From contig NZ_AUEP01000004.1 of assembly GCF_000426045.1 (NCBI RefSeq), forward strand, positions 400,942-464,941: a stretch of DNA of 64,000 nucleotides, given 5' to 3'. Made by a program: the position numbers and the translations under genes. Below are positions 36,816 through 47,208 of this stretch, piece by piece (positions within the stretch are counted from its first letter, which is position 1; each line of letters opens with the position of its first letter). Source of the stretch: Marmoricola sp. URHB0036. Lineage in GTDB: Bacteria > Actinomycetota > Actinomycetes > Propionibacteriales > Nocardioidaceae. A model generated the notes under the pieces. That model saw only the letters and a program-made list of their open reading frames with translations, did no database searches and was not told the DNA's origin.

Positions 36816-39277
36816 TGGTGGCCTCCCACGATGGTGGTGATCGAGACCGGGCTACCGGCAGGACCCACGCGGTGTCGCACCGACGAGCCGGGGGCGCTGG
36901 CCGGGGCCCAGACGGTGCCCTCCGCGAGGTCGGCGACGCCGATCGGGAGGTCGAGCGAGCCGAGCGGCCCGGTCAGCGTGACCGCGTCTCCGGGGGTGGC
37001 ACCGAGTGCCTCGAGGGTGGCCGGTCCGACGAGCACGACCGGCTTGCGCGCCGTACGACGCATGGCGTCGTCGCCGTCCTGCATCCGACCGTCGTCGAGC
37101 GACTGCTTCCACGACGCGAGCACCAATTCCTCGGTGGTTGAGGAGGGAGCGTCAGCGACCGTCTCGAAACCACTGGTCATCCTGGTCCGCTCGCCGTCCC
37201 ACGGACCCACCTGCATCATCTCGGCCCACACCTGCTCGGAGGTCCGGAAGCCCAGCCCATGGGTCAGGCCGGTCCCCATCTCCTCGGCGATGCCGGCGAG
37301 GACGCGCAGGTCGGGCAGCGAGGAGGGGTTGTGCAGGACCTTGCCGAACGGTCGGACCCGGCCCTCCCAGTTGACGAACGTGCCGGAGCGGTCGGTCACC
37401 GGAGCGACCGGGAAGACGACGTCCGCGGCCCGGGTGACGTCGGACTCACGCAGCTCGAGGGCGACCACGAAGCCGGCCCGCTCGATCGCCTGACGCGCGA
37501 GCTCCGGGTCAGGCAGGTCGGCGGGGTCCACCCCGCCGACGACCAGTCCGCCGAGCTCGCCGACAGCGGCGGCCGCCACGATGGCGTCACCGTCACGACC
37601 CGCCACGTCGGGCAGGTGGTCCACGCCCCACGCGGTGGCGAGGTCGACACGGGCGGAGGCGTCGGCGACCGGGCGGCCACCTGGAAGCAGCGTCGGCAGG
37701 GCACCGGTCTCGACCGCACCGCGGTCACCGGCGCGGCGTGGGATCCAGGCCAGCTTGGCGCCGGTGGTCATCGCCAGCTTCGACACCGCGGACAGCGCAC
37801 CCGGCACGGCGGCCAGTCGCTCGCCGACGAGGATGACGCCGCCGCTGTCGAGGGCGACGCTGCCGTCGTGGGCCAGTGCCTCGATCGCGGCCGGCTCGTC
37901 TCCGGGCCGGGTCGCGATGAGCGTGCCGGACATCTTGTGCAGGCCACGCGAGGAGAAGGGTGCGATCGAGTAGATCGGCAGCAGCCGTCCGCGGGCCGCC
38001 TTCCGCAGTCGCAGGAAGACGGTGCCGGCCTCGTCCTCCGGCTCGAAGCCGACGAGCACGACCGACCGGGCCGACTCGAGGTCGGCGTACGTCACGCCGC
38101 CACCGTCGGGGCCGGTCAGCGCCACGTGGGCGGCCAGGAACTCGGCCTCCTCCGCGGAGTGGGCGCGGGCGCGGAAGTCGATGTCGTTGGTGCCGAGAGC
38201 CACCCGGGCGAACTTCGAGTAGGCGTAGGAGTCCTCGGCGGTCAGGCGACCGCCGGTGAGCACGCCGACGCCGCCGGCTGCACGCGCCGTGGCCAGGCCG
38301 CGGGCCGCCACCACGAACGCCTCGGGCCAGCTCGCCGCACGCAGCTCGCCCGTCTCCTCGTCGCGGACCCTGGGGTAGGTGAGCCGGTCGTCGAGCTCGG
38401 CGTAGCGGTGCGAGAAGCGGTCCTTGTCGGTGATCCACTCCTCGTTGACCTCGGGGTCGTCGCCGGAGAGGCGGCGCATCACCTTGCCGCGGCGGTGGTC
38501 GACGCGGATGGCCGAGCCGCAGGCGTCGATCTCGGCGACCGACGGGGTGGAGACCAGGTCGAAGGGACGCGAGCGGAACCGGTACGACGAGGAGGTGAGT
38601 GCACCGACCGGGCAGATCTGGATGGTGTTGCCGGAGAAGTAGCTCTCGAACGGCTCCTTCTCGTAGATGCCGACCTGCTGCAGGGCACCGCGCTCGATCA
38701 GCGCGATGAACGGGTCACCGGCGATCTGCTCGGAGAACCGGGTGCAACGCGCGCACAGCACGCAGCGCTCGCGGTCGAGAAGGACCTGCGAGGAGATGTT
38801 GATCGGCTTGGGGTAGAGCCGCTTGTGCTCGGTGAACCGGGTCTCGCCGCGGCCGTTGCTCATCGCCTGGTTCTGCAGCGGACACTCGCCGCCCTTGTCG
38901 CAGACCGGGCAGTCGAGCGGGTGGTTGATGAGCAGGAACTCCATCTGGCCGGCCTGGGCCTTCTCGGCCACCGGCGACGTGGCCTGGGTGTTGACCACCA
39001 TGCCCTCGGCCACGGTGATGGTGCAGGAGGCCTGCGGCTTCGGCATGCCTCGGCCGTTGCCCGCGTCGGGCACCTCCACCAGGCACTGGCGGCAGGCACC
39101 GACGGGAGCGAGCAGCGGGTGGTCGCAGAACCGGGGGATCTGGACGCCGATCTGCTCGGCAGCCCGGATCACCAGGGTGTTCTTGGGCACCGAGACCTCG
39201 ACGCCGTCGATGGTCAGGGTGACCTCGTCGGACTTCTCCGGCGCCTTCTGCTGGCTCTTCTCGGGAGTGGTCGTCAT
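36812..39277 (-). CDS. nuoG: NADH-quinone oxidoreductase subunit G, with a repeat-derived insert
   Basis: 821 residues. The N-terminal [2Fe-2S] domain ([12 protein letters not shown]), the HxxxC cluster region ([14 protein letters not shown]), CVLCARC and the molybdopterin-oxidoreductase-like C-terminal part are present; carries the main chain of electron-transfer clusters. Residues about 702-715 ([14 protein letters not shown]) are encoded by a 41-bp palindromic repeat that matches an intergenic copy at 45130-45170 in 38 of 41 positions. The insert lies near the C-terminal region, away from the cluster ligands, so activity is probably kept. Confidence 0.95.
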   Translation of the reverse strand: MTTTPEKSQQKAPEKSDEVTLTIDGVEVSVPKNTLVIRAAEQIGVQIPRFCDHPLLAPVGACRQCLVEVPDAGNGRGMPKPQASCTITVAEGMVVNTQATSPVAEKAQAGQMEFLLINHPLDCPVCDKGGECPLQNQAMSNGRGETRFTEHKRLYPKPINISSQVLLDRERCVLCARCTRFSEQIAGDPFIALIERGALQQVGIYEKEPFESYFSGNTIQICPVGALTSSSYRFRSRPFDLVSTPSVAEIDACGSAIRVDHRRGKVMRRLSGDDPEVNEEWITDKDRFSHRYAELDDRLTYPRVRDEETGELRAASWPEAFVVAARGLATARAAGGVGVLTGGRLTAEDSYAYSKFARVALGTNDIDFRARAHSAEEAEFLAAHVALTGPDGGGVTYADLESARSVVLVGFEPEDEAGTVFLRLRKAARGRLLPIYSIAPFSSRGLHKMSGTLIATRPGDEPAAIEALAHDGSVALDSGGVILVGERLAAVPGALSAVSKLAMTTGAKLAWIPRRAGDRGAVETGALPTLLPGGRPVADASARVDLATAWGVDHLPDVAGRDGDAIVAAAAVGELGGLVVGGVDPADLPDPELARQAIERAGFVVALELRESDVTRAADVVFPVAPVTDRSGTFVNWEGRVRPFGKVLHNPSSLPDLRVLAGIAEEMGTGLTHGLGFRTSEQVWAEMMQVGPWDGERTRMTSGFETVADAPSSTTEELVLASWKQSLDDGRMQDGDDAMRRTARKPVVLVGPATLEALGATPGDAVTLTGPLGSLDLPIGVADLAEGTVWAPASAPGSSVRHRVGPAGSPVSITTIVGGHQ
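37133..37173. repeat. Palindromic repeat copy inside nuoG
   Basis: The segment starts GGTGGTTGAGGAGGGAGCG and ends GTCTCGAAACCAC. It differs at three bases from the intergenic copy at 45130-45170. The reading frame passes through in phase, so the repeat is translated. Confidence 0.85.
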
Positions 39278-40584
39278 GCCGTCGCCTCCACACGGCCGAA
39301 GATCGCCGATGCGTTGCGGTCGAAGGGACACCCACCGTGCTCGAGGTGGGCGAGGAACTCCTCGCGGAAGTACTTGATCGAGGAGGTGATCGGGCTGACG
39401 GCACCATCGGCGAGCGCACAGAACGAGCGACCGAGGATGTTGTCGCAGACGTCGTCGAGCAGGTCGAGGTCCGAGGCCGCGCCGCGGCCCTGCTCGAGGT
39501 TGGCCAGCGTCTGGGCCAGCCACCAGGTGCCCTCACGACACGGCGTGCACTTGCCGCACGACTCGTGCTTGTAGAACTCCGTCCACCGCAGCACAGCGCG
39601 GACCACGCAGGTGGTCTCGTCGAAGATCTGCAGCGCGCGGGTGCCGAGCATCGAGCCGACCTCGGAGATGCCCTCGAAGTCGAGCGGGACGTCGAGGTGC
39701 TCGGCCGTCAGCAGCGGGGTGCTGGACCCGCCGGGGGTCCAGAACTTCAGCTCGTGGCCCTCGCGCATCCCACCGGCGAGGTCGATCAGCTCGCGCAGCG
39801 TGATGCCGAGCGGCGCCTCGAACTGGCCGGGGTTGGTGACGTGGCCGGAGAGCGAGAAGATGCCGTAGCCCTTGGACTTCTCGGTGCCCATCGAGGCGAA
39901 CCACTCAGCACCGCGATCGATGATGCTGGGCACGGAGGCGATCGACTCGACGTTGTTGATCACGGTCGGACTGGCGTAGAGGCCTGCGACGGCCGGGAAC
40001 GGTGGCCGGAGCCGGGGTTGTCCGCGACGGCCCTCGAGCGAGTCGAGCAGCGCGGTCTCCTCGCCACAGATGTAGGCGCCGGCACCGGCGTGCACGATCA
40101 GGTCGAGGTCGTAGCCCGAGCCGTGGATGTCCTTGCCGAGGTGACCGGCGAGGTAGGCCTCCTGCACGGCGCGCTGGAGCCGCCGGATCACGTGGAGCAC
40201 CTCACCGCGCACGTAGATGAAGGCGGTGTTGGCGCGGATCGCGTAGGAGCTGATGATGACGCCCTCGACCAGCGTGTGTGGGCTGGCCATCATCAGCGGG
40301 ATGTCCTTGCAGGTCCCGGGCTCGGACTCGTCGGCGTTGACCACGAGGTACTTCGGGTTGGGATTGTCCTGCGGGATGAAGCCCCACTTCATGCCGGTCG
40401 GGAAGCCGGCTCCTCCACGACCGCGGAGGTTGGAGGCCTTCACCGCCTCGATGACGTCGTCCTGCGGCATGGCAAGGGCCTTGGTCAGCGCGGCGTACCC
40501 GCCCTGGTCCTCGTAGGCCTGGAGCGTCCAGGAGCGATCCGCACCCCAGTTGTCGGTGAGGACCGGGGTCAATGTGTCCGTCAC
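39274..40584 (-). CDS. nuoF: NADH-quinone oxidoreductase subunit F
   Basis: 436 residues; binds NADH, FMN and the N3 [4Fe-4S] cluster. [15 protein letters not shown] is the FMN/NADH glycine loop and [12 protein letters not shown] plus a later Cys the cluster ligands. GTG start (VTDTLTPVL) overlaps the nuoE stop by four bases. Confidence 0.97.
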   Translation of the reverse strand: MTDTLTPVLTDNWGADRSWTLQAYEDQGGYAALTKALAMPQDDVIEAVKASNLRGRGGAGFPTGMKWGFIPQDNPNPKYLVVNADESEPGTCKDIPLMMASPHTLVEGVIISSYAIRANTAFIYVRGEVLHVIRRLQRAVQEAYLAGHLGKDIHGSGYDLDLIVHAGAGAYICGEETALLDSLEGRRGQPRLRPPFPAVAGLYASPTVINNVESIASVPSIIDRGAEWFASMGTEKSKGYGIFSLSGHVTNPGQFEAPLGITLRELIDLAGGMREGHELKFWTPGGSSTPLLTAEHLDVPLDFEGISEVGSMLGTRALQIFDETTCVVRAVLRWTEFYKHESCGKCTPCREGTWWLAQTLANLEQGRGAASDLDLLDDVCDNILGRSFCALADGAVSPITSSIKYFREEFLAHLEHGGCPFDRNASAIFGRVEATA

Positions 40585-41474
40585 TTCTCGTCCTCTCCCG
40601 GGTTGGCCGGGTTGTCCTCGTGCTTGGCGTCGGCGCCGGACTCCTCGACCTTGGCGGCGGACTCCTGGTGCTCCGCCTCGTGGCTGCCCTCGGCCTTGTC
40701 GGCGGTGGTGTCGCCCTCGGCCGCGTCGGGCTCGGCGGCGGACTGCCTCGCCTGCTTGACCGACGGCGCGGTCCATCCCTGCTCACGTGCGATGTTCAGC
40801 CCGACCAGCGACGCCGGTCCGGCCGACGGTCCCTCGTCGGCGAGGTCGTCGGGATAGCCGGCCAGCACCCGCTCGGCCTCGCGCCAGGTGCACAGCCGCG
40901 GACCGCGGGTCGAGTGCACCTCGGTGCCCGAGCGCAGGTCGTCGACGAGCTGGACCGCCGACTCGGGCGTCATGTTGTCCATGAACTCCCAGTTGACCGT
41001 CATCACCGGGGCGTAGTCGCACGCGGCGTTGCACTCGATGTGCTCGAGGGTGATCTTGCCGTCGTCGGTGGTCTCGTCGTTGCCGATGTCGAGGTGGTCC
41101 TTGAGTCGCTCGAAGACCAGGTCGCCGCCCATGATCGCGCAGAGCGTGTTGGTGCAGACGCCGACGTGGTAGTCGCCGACCGGACGCCGCTTGTACATCG
41201 TGTAGAACGTCGCGACACCGCTCACCTCGGCCGCGCTGATGCCGAGGATCTCCGCACAGGCCTCGATGCCGCGCGAGGTGACCTGCCCCTCGACGCTCTG
41301 CACGAGGTGGAGCATCGGCAGCAGGCCGGAGCGCGCCTGCGGGTAGCGGGCGGCGATCTCCTCCAGCTCGGCGTACGTCGTCGGGTCGAAGGGTGCTTCG
41401 GCCTTGACCTGCGTCGTCGAGACGGCGGAGGCGTTGGTGCCGTCGTCGACGCCCGGGATTCGGTTCTCACTCAC
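40581..41474 (-). CDS. nuoE: NADH-quinone oxidoreductase subunit E with long acidic tail
   Basis: 297 residues. The thioredoxin-like [2Fe-2S] domain has [14 protein letters not shown] and [13 protein letters not shown] as cluster ligands. After the core (about residue 235) comes a 60-residue low-complexity tail rich in Ala, Glu, Asp and Lys, unlike the 160-residue E. coli protein. GTG start overlaps nuoD by four bases. Confidence 0.95.
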   Translation of the reverse strand: MSENRIPGVDDGTNASAVSTTQVKAEAPFDPTTYAELEEIAARYPQARSGLLPMLHLVQSVEGQVTSRGIEACAEILGISAAEVSGVATFYTMYKRRPVGDYHVGVCTNTLCAIMGGDLVFERLKDHLDIGNDETTDDGKITLEHIECNAACDYAPVMTVNWEFMDNMTPESAVQLVDDLRSGTEVHSTRGPRLCTWREAERVLAGYPDDLADEGPSAGPASLVGLNIAREQGWTAPSVKQARQSAAEPDAAEGDTTADKAEGSHEAEHQESAAKVEESGADAKHEDNPANPGEDEK

Positions 41475-42811
41475 CTGTCGACTCCTCCCATCACGGGGTC
41501 GATCGAGGCGATGGCGACGATGACGTCGGCGACCATGCCGCCCTCGCTCATCACCGAGGTCGCCTGGAGGTTGGTGAAGGACGGGTCGCGGAAGTGGGCG
41601 CGGAACGGTCGGGTGCCACCGTCGGAGACGACGTGGGCACCGAGCTCGCCACGTGGCGACTCGATCGGGACGTAGGCTTGGCCGGCGGGGACGCGGAAGC
41701 CCTCGGTGACCAGCTTGAAGTGGTGGATCAGGGCCTCCATCGACTCGCCCATGATGTGCTTGATGTGGTCGAGGCTGTTGCCCATGCCGTCGCTGCCGAT
41801 GGCCAGCTGGCTGGGCCACGCGATCTTCTTGTCGCCGACCATCACCGGCGCGCCGTCGAGACCGGCCAGCCGGTCGACCGCCTGCTCGACGATGCGCAGC
41901 GACTCCCACATCTCGTTGAGGCGGATCCGGAAGCGCCCGTAGGAGTCGGCGGTGTCCCAGGTCTGTACGTCGAACTCGTAGTCCTCGTAGCCGGAGTAGG
42001 GCTGGCTCTTGCGGAGGTCCCACGGGTACCCGGTCGCCCGCAACGGCGGTCCGGTGATGCCGAGGGCCAGACAGCCGGCGAGGTCGAGGTGTCCGACGCC
42101 CTCGAGGCGGGCCTTGAAGATCGGGTTGGCGTTGCAGAGCGCGGCGTACTCGGGCAGGCGCTTCTTCATCAGCGTGATGAAGTCGCGGATCTGGTCGATC
42201 GCGCCGGCCGGCATGTCCTGGGCGACGCCCCCGGGACGGATGAAGGCGTGGTTCATCCGCAGGCCGGTGATCAGCTCGAAAAGGTCGAGCACCAGCTCGC
42301 GCTCGCGGAAGCCGATCGTCATCACGGTCAGCGCGCCGATCTCCATGCCGCCAGTGGCGATGCAGACCAGGTGGGAGGAGATCCGGTTGAGCTCCATCAG
42401 GAGCACGCGCATGACCTGCGCCTTCTCCGGGATGTCCTCCTCGATGTCGAGCAGCCGCTCCACGCCGAGGCAGTAGGTCATCTCGTTGTAGAACGGGCTC
42501 AGGTAGTCCATCCGGGTGCAGAAGGTGACGCCCTGCACCCAGGAGCGGAACTCCATGTTCTTCTCGATACCGGTGTGCAGGTAGCCGATGCCGCAGCGGG
42601 CCTCGGTCACCGTCTCGCCCTCGAGCTCGAGGATCAGCCGCAGCACGCCGTGGGTGGACGGGTGCTGGGGACCCATGTTCACGACGACCTTGTTGTCGTG
42701 CTCGTCGGCGATGCCCTCGGTGATCGAGTCCCAGTCCTGGCCGGTGACGGTGAAGACCCGTCCCTGGCTGGTCTCGGAGGCGGGTGCGTAGGCGTCTTGC
42801 TCAGCGGTCAT
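41471..42811 (-). CDS. nuoD: NADH-quinone oxidoreductase subunit D
   Basis: 446 residues. [15 protein letters not shown] holds the conserved His of the quinone pocket; GYLHTGIEK and [12 protein letters not shown] follow. ATG at 42811 ([10 protein letters not shown]) was chosen; the upstream in-frame TTG would add only four residues. No clear ribosome site; a 32-codon ORF ends inside the first codons, so coupling may drive initiation. Confidence 0.96.
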   Translation of the reverse strand: MTAEQDAYAPASETSQGRVFTVTGQDWDSITEGIADEHDNKVVVNMGPQHPSTHGVLRLILELEGETVTEARCGIGYLHTGIEKNMEFRSWVQGVTFCTRMDYLSPFYNEMTYCLGVERLLDIEEDIPEKAQVMRVLLMELNRISSHLVCIATGGMEIGALTVMTIGFRERELVLDLFELITGLRMNHAFIRPGGVAQDMPAGAIDQIRDFITLMKKRLPEYAALCNANPIFKARLEGVGHLDLAGCLALGITGPPLRATGYPWDLRKSQPYSGYEDYEFDVQTWDTADSYGRFRIRLNEMWESLRIVEQAVDRLAGLDGAPVMVGDKKIAWPSQLAIGSDGMGNSLDHIKHIMGESMEALIHHFKLVTEGFRVPAGQAYVPIESPRGELGAHVVSDGGTRPFRAHFRDPSFTNLQATSVMSEGGMVADVIVAIASIDPVMGGVDR

Positions 42812-42899
42812 TGGAAACACCAACCATGAGAAGTCGGGGTCCCCGCGGCGTTGTTCGGGGGAGCGAAGCGGAGGAGAGGAACGTCGTGGGGTGGCTCAT
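42801..42899 (-). CDS. Possible 32-residue leader peptide before nuoD
   Basis: An ATG overlaps the TAA of the preceding small ORF (TAATG) and the frame runs through the gap, ending TGA at 42801-42803, inside the nuoD start region. The peptide starts [10 protein letters not shown] and has no known features. Its only support is the start-stop overlaps on both sides, so it may act as a coupling leader or mean nothing. Confidence 0.25.
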   Translation of the reverse strand: MSHPTTFLSSASLPRTTPRGPRLLMVGVSNDR

Positions 42900-43051
42900 T
42901 AGCTGTAGCTCCGTCGCTGATCGGGCGGCGGGATGGTGCCGCCCTTGTACTCCACTGGAATGCCGCCCAGCCTCCGCGGCCGGAGGCCGCCATCAGACAG
43001 AGCGTCCTGGACTGCCCGCTGGGCTGACCAGTCGGAAGGAACAGTCGTCAT
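42899..43051 (-). CDS. 50-residue ORF ending in a copy of the NuoC C-terminus
   Basis: The ATG overlaps the nuoC stop (TGATG) and AGGAGG stands 11 bp upstream, inside the nuoC tail, where it encodes two Arg by the rare AGG codon. The product starts [15 protein letters not shown], and its last 23 residues (LGGIPVEYK to RRSYS) are identical to the last 23 of NuoC, yet the two DNA copies differ at 12 sense codons, all synonymous, and at the stop (TAA for TGA). That pattern suggests selection on the peptide. Function unknown. Confidence 0.6.
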   Translation of the reverse strand: MTTVPSDWSAQRAVQDALSDGGLRPRRLGGIPVEYKGGTIPPPDQRRSYS

Positions 43052-43800
43052 CAGCTGTACGACCTCCTTTGATCCGGCGGAGGAATGGTTCCGCCCTTGT
43101 ACTCGACCGGAATTCCGCCCAACGGGTAGTCCTTGCGCTGGGGGTGGCCCGGCCAGTCGTCGGGCATCTGGATGCGGGTGAGTGCGGGGTGGCCGTCGAA
43201 GATGATGCCGAAGAAGTCGAAGGTCTCGCGCTCGTGCCAGTCGTTGGTGGGGTAGGTCGCCACCACGCTGGGGATGTGCGGGTCGGCGTCGGGGCAGGTG
43301 ACCTCGAGCCGGATCCGCCGGTTGTGGGTCATCGAGAGCAGGTGGTAGACCGCGTGCAGCTCACGACCGGTGTCGTCGGGGTAGTGCACCCCGCTCACGC
43401 CCGAGCAGAACTCGAAGCGCAGCTTCTCGTCGTCGCGCAGGAGCCGGGCCGTGGCGGCGAGGTCCTCGCGGCGTACGAAGAAGGTGATCTCGCCGCGGTG
43501 CACGACGACCTTCTCCACGGCGCTCTCGAGCCCACCGGCGCGAGTCGCCTCCGCGAGCGCGGTGGCCACGTCGTCCATCCAACCGCCGTACGGCGGTTCG
43601 GTGGCTCCTGGCATCTCGACGGTGCGGGTGAGCCCGCCGTACCCCGACGTGTCGCCGGTGCCGTGCACGCCGAACATGCCCTGACGACGGGTGATCACCT
43701 CGTCGGAGGTCTCGCGGACGGTGTCGAGGGAGTGGTCCTGGGTGCCGGCGATGACCTCCTTGCCCTCGGGTGCGTCAGTGCCGTCGGTCGACTCGGCCAT
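43051..43800 (-). CDS. nuoC: NADH-quinone oxidoreductase subunit C
   Basis: 249 residues; 30 kDa-type subunit of the peripheral arm. The core runs from about 75 to 235, with [20 protein letters not shown] and [16 protein letters not shown] as signatures. An N-terminal extension of about 75 residues is hydrophilic. The tail after PLGG ([15 protein letters not shown]) is repeated in the next ORF. Confidence 0.96.
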   Translation of the reverse strand: MAESTDGTDAPEGKEVIAGTQDHSLDTVRETSDEVITRRQGMFGVHGTGDTSGYGGLTRTVEMPGATEPPYGGWMDDVATALAEATRAGGLESAVEKVVVHRGEITFFVRREDLAATARLLRDDEKLRFEFCSGVSGVHYPDDTGRELHAVYHLLSMTHNRRIRLEVTCPDADPHIPSVVATYPTNDWHERETFDFFGIIFDGHPALTRIQMPDDWPGHPQRKDYPLGGIPVEYKGGTIPPPDQRRSYS

Positions 43801-44354
43801 CAGCGCATCAGGCCCTTCATCTGGCTGGTGGGCAGCGCGTTCAGGCCGGCTTCCTCGAGCTCCTCGATCTGGGCGAGGCGGTTGCTGCCGAGCTTGGCGT
43901 GCTGGACCTGGTCGTGCAGCTTGAGGATCGCGTCGATGAGCATCTCTGGCCGGGGCGGACAGCCGGGGAGGTACATGTCGACGGGCACGACGTGGTCGAC
44001 ACCCTGGACGACCGCGTAGTTGTTGAACATCCCGCCCGAGCTCGCGCACACACCCATGGCGAGGACCCACTTGGGCTCGGCCATCTGGTCGTAGATCTGG
44101 CGGAGGACCGGCGCCATCTTCTGGCTGACCCGACCGGCCACGATCATCAGGTCGGCCTGGCGTGGGCTGGCCCGGAAGACCTCCATGCCGAACCGCGCGA
44201 GGTCGTACTTGGGGCCGCCGCTGGTCATCATCTCGATCGCGCAGCAGGCGAGACCGAAGGTGGCCGGCCAGAAGGACGCCTTGCGCATGTAGCCCGCGAC
44301 GCCCTCGACGGTCGTCAGGAGTACGCCGCTGGGGAGCTTCTCCTCGATGCCCAT
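43800..44354 (-). CDS. nuoB: NADH-quinone oxidoreductase subunit B
   Basis: 184 residues. Binds cluster N2, the last electron donor to quinone: [10 protein letters not shown] (tandem Cys), a Cys in GVCASSGG and GCPPRPE supply four ligands. Overlaps the nuoC start by one base (TGATG). Confidence 0.97.
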   Translation of the reverse strand: MGIEEKLPSGVLLTTVEGVAGYMRKASFWPATFGLACCAIEMMTSGGPKYDLARFGMEVFRASPRQADLMIVAGRVSQKMAPVLRQIYDQMAEPKWVLAMGVCASSGGMFNNYAVVQGVDHVVPVDMYLPGCPPRPEMLIDAILKLHDQVQHAKLGSNRLAQIEELEEAGLNALPTSQMKGLMR

Positions 44355-44410
44355 AAAGCTCTCAGTCCCTCTGTCGTGTGCGCTTGAGTCAGGTGGTGGT
44401 CACGCGGTCG

Positions 44411-44770
44411 TCAGTCCCACTCCAGGCCGCCTCGTCGCCACACGTACACGTAGGCGACGAAGACGGGGACGATGAACAGCACCATCTCGATGAGCCCGAA
44501 GAGCTGCATCTGGTCGAAGGCGACTGCGATCGGGTAGAGGAAGACGATCTCGATGTCGAAGACGATGAACATCATCGCGGTGATGTAGTAGCGGACCGGG
44601 AACCGGCCGCCGCCCACGGGCTGCGGAGTCGGCTCGATGCCGCACTCGTAGGAGTCGAGCTTGGCGCGGTTGTAGCGCTTCGGCCCGGTCAGGGAGCTGA
44701 TCACGACCGAGAAGATCGCGAACCCCGCAGCGAGGATCGCGAGTGCCAGGACCGGTGTGTAGAGCGACAT
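44411..44770 (-). CDS. nuoA: NADH-quinone oxidoreductase subunit A
   Basis: 119 residues, three membrane helices. KLDSYECGIEPTPQPVGGGR is the conserved cytosolic loop and FDIEIVFLYPIAV the second helix with its acidic pair. The ATG at 44770 has GAGGAGG close upstream. First gene of the complex I operon. Confidence 0.96.
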   Translation of the reverse strand: MSLYTPVLALAILAAGFAIFSVVISSLTGPKRYNRAKLDSYECGIEPTPQPVGGGRFPVRYYITAMMFIVFDIEIVFLYPIAVAFDQMQLFGLIEMVLFIVPVFVAYVYVWRRGGLEWD

Positions 44771-44793
44771 GATCCTCCTCGATCGGCACCGCA

Positions 44794-44821
44794 TTCGTGA
44801 ACATGTGAATGTCTTCACGAA
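44794..44821 (-). promoter_or_regulatory. Leader hairpin or operator ahead of nuoA
   Basis: TTCGTGAA (44794-44801) and TTCACGAA (44814-44821) form an 8-bp perfect inverted repeat with a 12-nt centre, about 25 bp before the nuoA start. A weak -10 candidate (TATGCT on the minus strand) lies some 25 bp further upstream, which would put the repeat in the 5' leader. The regulator is unknown. Confidence 0.35.
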
Positions 44822-44972
44822 CTCGTGACGGGCATCAGCATAGAGGTCTGGATCACATCGCGCGAACCCTCCCCCGTCCATCCGAATTCAGGCTCTGACC
44901 AGCGCATTTAACCAACAAGGACGTTGCCTATTTGACCCAGGGCTCTGACCTCGGAGAAGGGTCAGTGGAGCC

Positions 44973-45039
44973 GGATAGTCCGATGTATCAGGACCCTTCC
45001 AGGACACCCGACAGGGGCCGTGTGCATCGGACTACCCGG
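44973..45039. repeat. GGATAGTCC-type palindromic element, copy 1
   Basis: Outer arms GGATAGTCCGATG (44973-44985) and CATCGGACTACCC pair over 13 bp with one mismatch. The terminal GGATAGTCC / GGACTATCC theme recurs at 55480-55544 and 58521-58586 with different inner sequence. It stands between nuoA and menG. Confidence 0.75.
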
Positions 45040-45063
45040 GGCAGGAGCACCGCACCGGAACCC

Positions 45064-45479
45064 GTGGTTTCGAGACGGGCCGTGGCCGGCCCTCCTCAAC
45101 CACCGAGACAGTCGACCACGTTGTCCTTCGGTGGTTGAGGAGCGAGCGCCAGCGAGCGTCTCGAAACCACTCGACCGACGTACGGCCATCACTTGGGTCG
45201 CCGCGAGTGGTCTCGACTATCCGCTCGCTCCGCTCGTTGCTCGACCACCTTGTTTGTTTCGAAGCCCTGAACCCCCGGCGCTCAGCGCGTTCACAGGGTG
45301 GTCGAGCAGCGAGCGCCAGCGAGCGATCAGTCGAGACCACCGCACCGACGTACGGCGGCTCGCCGGGTCGATCTCGCTGTGCGGTCGATCGCCAGCACCA
45401 GGCGGGTGCGATCGACCACGCAACGCAGCCAGTGGTTTCGAGACGGGCCGTGGCCGGCCCTCCTCAACCACCGAGACAG
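45064..45479. repeat. Cluster of five 40-48 bp palindromic repeats between nuoA and menG
   Basis: Copies lie at 45064-45111 and 45432-45479 (48 bp, identical), 45130-45170, 45207-45249 and 45297-45341. All start and end in a GTGGT / ACCAC pair and carry TCGAGAC- or TCTCGA-like inner arms, often with a GAGCGAGCGCCAGCGAGCG core. ACCGACGTACGGC follows two copies. A separate perfect inverted repeat GGTCGATCGC / GCGATCGACC lies at 45383-45417. No gene is visible in 44822-45483. Mobile-repeat (REP/MITE-like) origin is inferred. Confidence 0.85.
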
Positions 45480-45483
45480 GAAC

Positions 45484-46173
45484 CTAGGCCGTGGCGCGGT
45501 GGAGGGCGACGATGCCGCCGGAGAGGTTGCGCCACTCCGGGGTGTGCCAGCCGGCTTGCTCGATCCGGGTGGCGAGGCCGCGCTGGTCGGGCCAGGCGCG
45601 GATGGACTCGGCGAGGTAGACGTAGGCGTCCGGGCTGGAGGAGACGGCGCGGGCGACCGTGGGGAGGGCGCGCATCAGGTACTCGATATAGACGGTCCGG
45701 AAGGGCGCGAAGGTCGGTGAGCTGAACTCGCAGACCACCAACCGGCCGCCTGGCCGGGTCACTCGCAGCATCTCGCTCAGTCCGGCGTCGGGGTCGACGA
45801 TGTTGCGCAGGCCGAAGGAGATCGTCACCGCGTCGAAGGTGTCATCGGCGAACGGCAGCCGGGTGGCGTCGCCGGCGGTGAACGGCAGGTGGCCGCGGTG
45901 GCGCTTGCCTTCACGCAGCATGCCGACCGAGAAGTCGCAGGGCACCACGGTGGCGCCGGCGTCGAGGAACGGCTGGGACGACGTCCCGGTGCCGGCCGCG
46001 AGGTCGAGGACCATCTCGCCCGGCTTCGGAGCGACGGCCGCGACGACCGCGTGCCGCCAGCGACGGTCCTGGCCGAGGGAGAGGACGTCGTTGGTCAGGT
46101 CGTAGCGCTTCGCGACGTCGTCGAACATCGCCTGCACCTCGGCCGGCTTCTTCTCCAGGCTCGCTCGCGTCAC
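45484..46173 (-). CDS. menG: Demethylmenaquinone methyltransferase
   Basis: 229 residues, class I SAM methyltransferase of the UbiE/MenG family. [35 protein letters not shown] (SAM site), [16 protein letters not shown] and [10 protein letters not shown] are family signatures. It makes the last methylation of menaquinone. GTG start. Since all quinone genes here are men-type, the menaquinone role is favoured over ubiquinone. Confidence 0.94.
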   Translation of the reverse strand: MTRASLEKKPAEVQAMFDDVAKRYDLTNDVLSLGQDRRWRHAVVAAVAPKPGEMVLDLAAGTGTSSQPFLDAGATVVPCDFSVGMLREGKRHRGHLPFTAGDATRLPFADDTFDAVTISFGLRNIVDPDAGLSEMLRVTRPGGRLVVCEFSSPTFAPFRTVYIEYLMRALPTVARAVSSSPDAYVYLAESIRAWPDQRGLATRIEQAGWHTPEWRNLSGGIVALHRATA

Positions 46174-46238
46174 GGCGCCACCCTATGCAGCGGGTCATCC
46201 GGTGCGTCGCGCGGCCGGAGAGGTACGACGGGGCGAAG

Positions 46239-47150
46239 ATGTCCGGCATGGGTGCTGGAGTGACCAGAGTGGCCAGTGTGGCCATGATCTCCGGCGTGCT
46301 CGCGGGCACGTGCGCGCTGGGGTACGGCGTCTCGCGGGCCACCTCCGACTCCGGTCCGACCGGAACCGCCGTCCAGGCAGTCGTCATCACCTCCCCCGAA
46401 CCGTCGACCTCAGCGTCGCCCACGCCCACACCCACGCCCGCCCCACGACCGCGCCAGGTGACCGCGCCACTGCCCTCCCAGCGACCGGTCCAGGTGCCCG
46501 AGCCCGGACCACGGCTGCTCGGAGTCGGCGACCACGGGCCGAAGGTGCGGGACCTGCAGGCCCGGCTGCGCCAGCTCGCGTGGTACTTCGGCGACGTCGG
46601 CGACACCTGGGACAAGCAGACCACCGCCGCGATCAAGGGCTTCCAGGACAAGCGACGGATCGCCGAGACCGGGTACGTCGACCAGCGCACCCTCGACCGG
46701 CTGCACGAGATGACGCGCACGCCCACCCGGGACGAGCTGGCCAACCGGCTCCCGGGCGACCTGCACACCGATGCCCGACTCGACCCGCGCTGCCTGACCG
46801 GGCGCGCGATGTGCATCGACAAGCAGAGCAGCACGATCCGCTGGGTCGTCGACGGGAAGCTACGCCGGACGATGGCGGTGCGCTTCGGTGCGTCGTACTC
46901 CCCGACCCGCGAAGGCCTCTTCCACGTGGGCTGGAAGTCGCGCGACCACGTCTCGCACCTCTACGACTCCTCGATGCCGTTCGCGATGTTCTTCTCCGGC
47001 GGCCAGGCCGTGCACTACTCCTCCGACTTCGCCGCCCGCGGCTACCTCGGCGCCTCCCACGGTTGCGTCAACGTGCGCGACTACGCGGGCATCCAGTGGC
47101 TCTTCGACCAGGTGGACATCGGCGACAAGGTGGTCATCTACTGGTCGTGA
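46239..47150 (+). CDS. L,D-transpeptidase with peptidoglycan-binding domain
   Basis: About 303 residues from MSGMGAGVTR (upstream in-frame codons possible). Signal anchor (about 9-30), a Pro/Thr-rich linker, a PG_binding_1 domain (about 90-155; GPKVRDLQARLRQL, TTAAIKGFQDKRRI), then a YkuD catalytic domain with HYSSDF and the SHGCVNV motif holding the nucleophile Cys. Acts outside the membrane on cell-wall cross-links or lipoprotein attachment. Divergent from menG. Confidence 0.9.
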   Translation: MSGMGAGVTRVASVAMISGVLAGTCALGYGVSRATSDSGPTGTAVQAVVITSPEPSTSASPTPTPTPAPRPRQVTAPLPSQRPVQVPEPGPRLLGVGDHGPKVRDLQARLRQLAWYFGDVGDTWDKQTTAAIKGFQDKRRIAETGYVDQRTLDRLHEMTRTPTRDELANRLPGDLHTDARLDPRCLTGRAMCIDKQSSTIRWVVDGKLRRTMAVRFGASYSPTREGLFHVGWKSRDHVSHLYDSSMPFAMFFSGGQAVHYSSDFAARGYLGASHGCVNVRDYAGIQWLFDQVDIGDKVVIYWS

Positions 47151-47208
47151 TCCACTCACCGGATCCGGGCGAAGGAGTGGCTTCGGTCACCGCGTAGGCT
47201 CGGTGCTC

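Noticed and set aside
42808..42993. Minus-strand 61-codon frame between nuoC and nuoD
   Set aside because: It is out of frame with the NuoC-tail copy, which has better evidence, and its composition is not protein-like.
44973..45479. CRISPR array
   Set aside because: The repeats are palindromic, of unequal spacing and orientation, diverged, and recur inside genes; no regular spacers and no cas gene.
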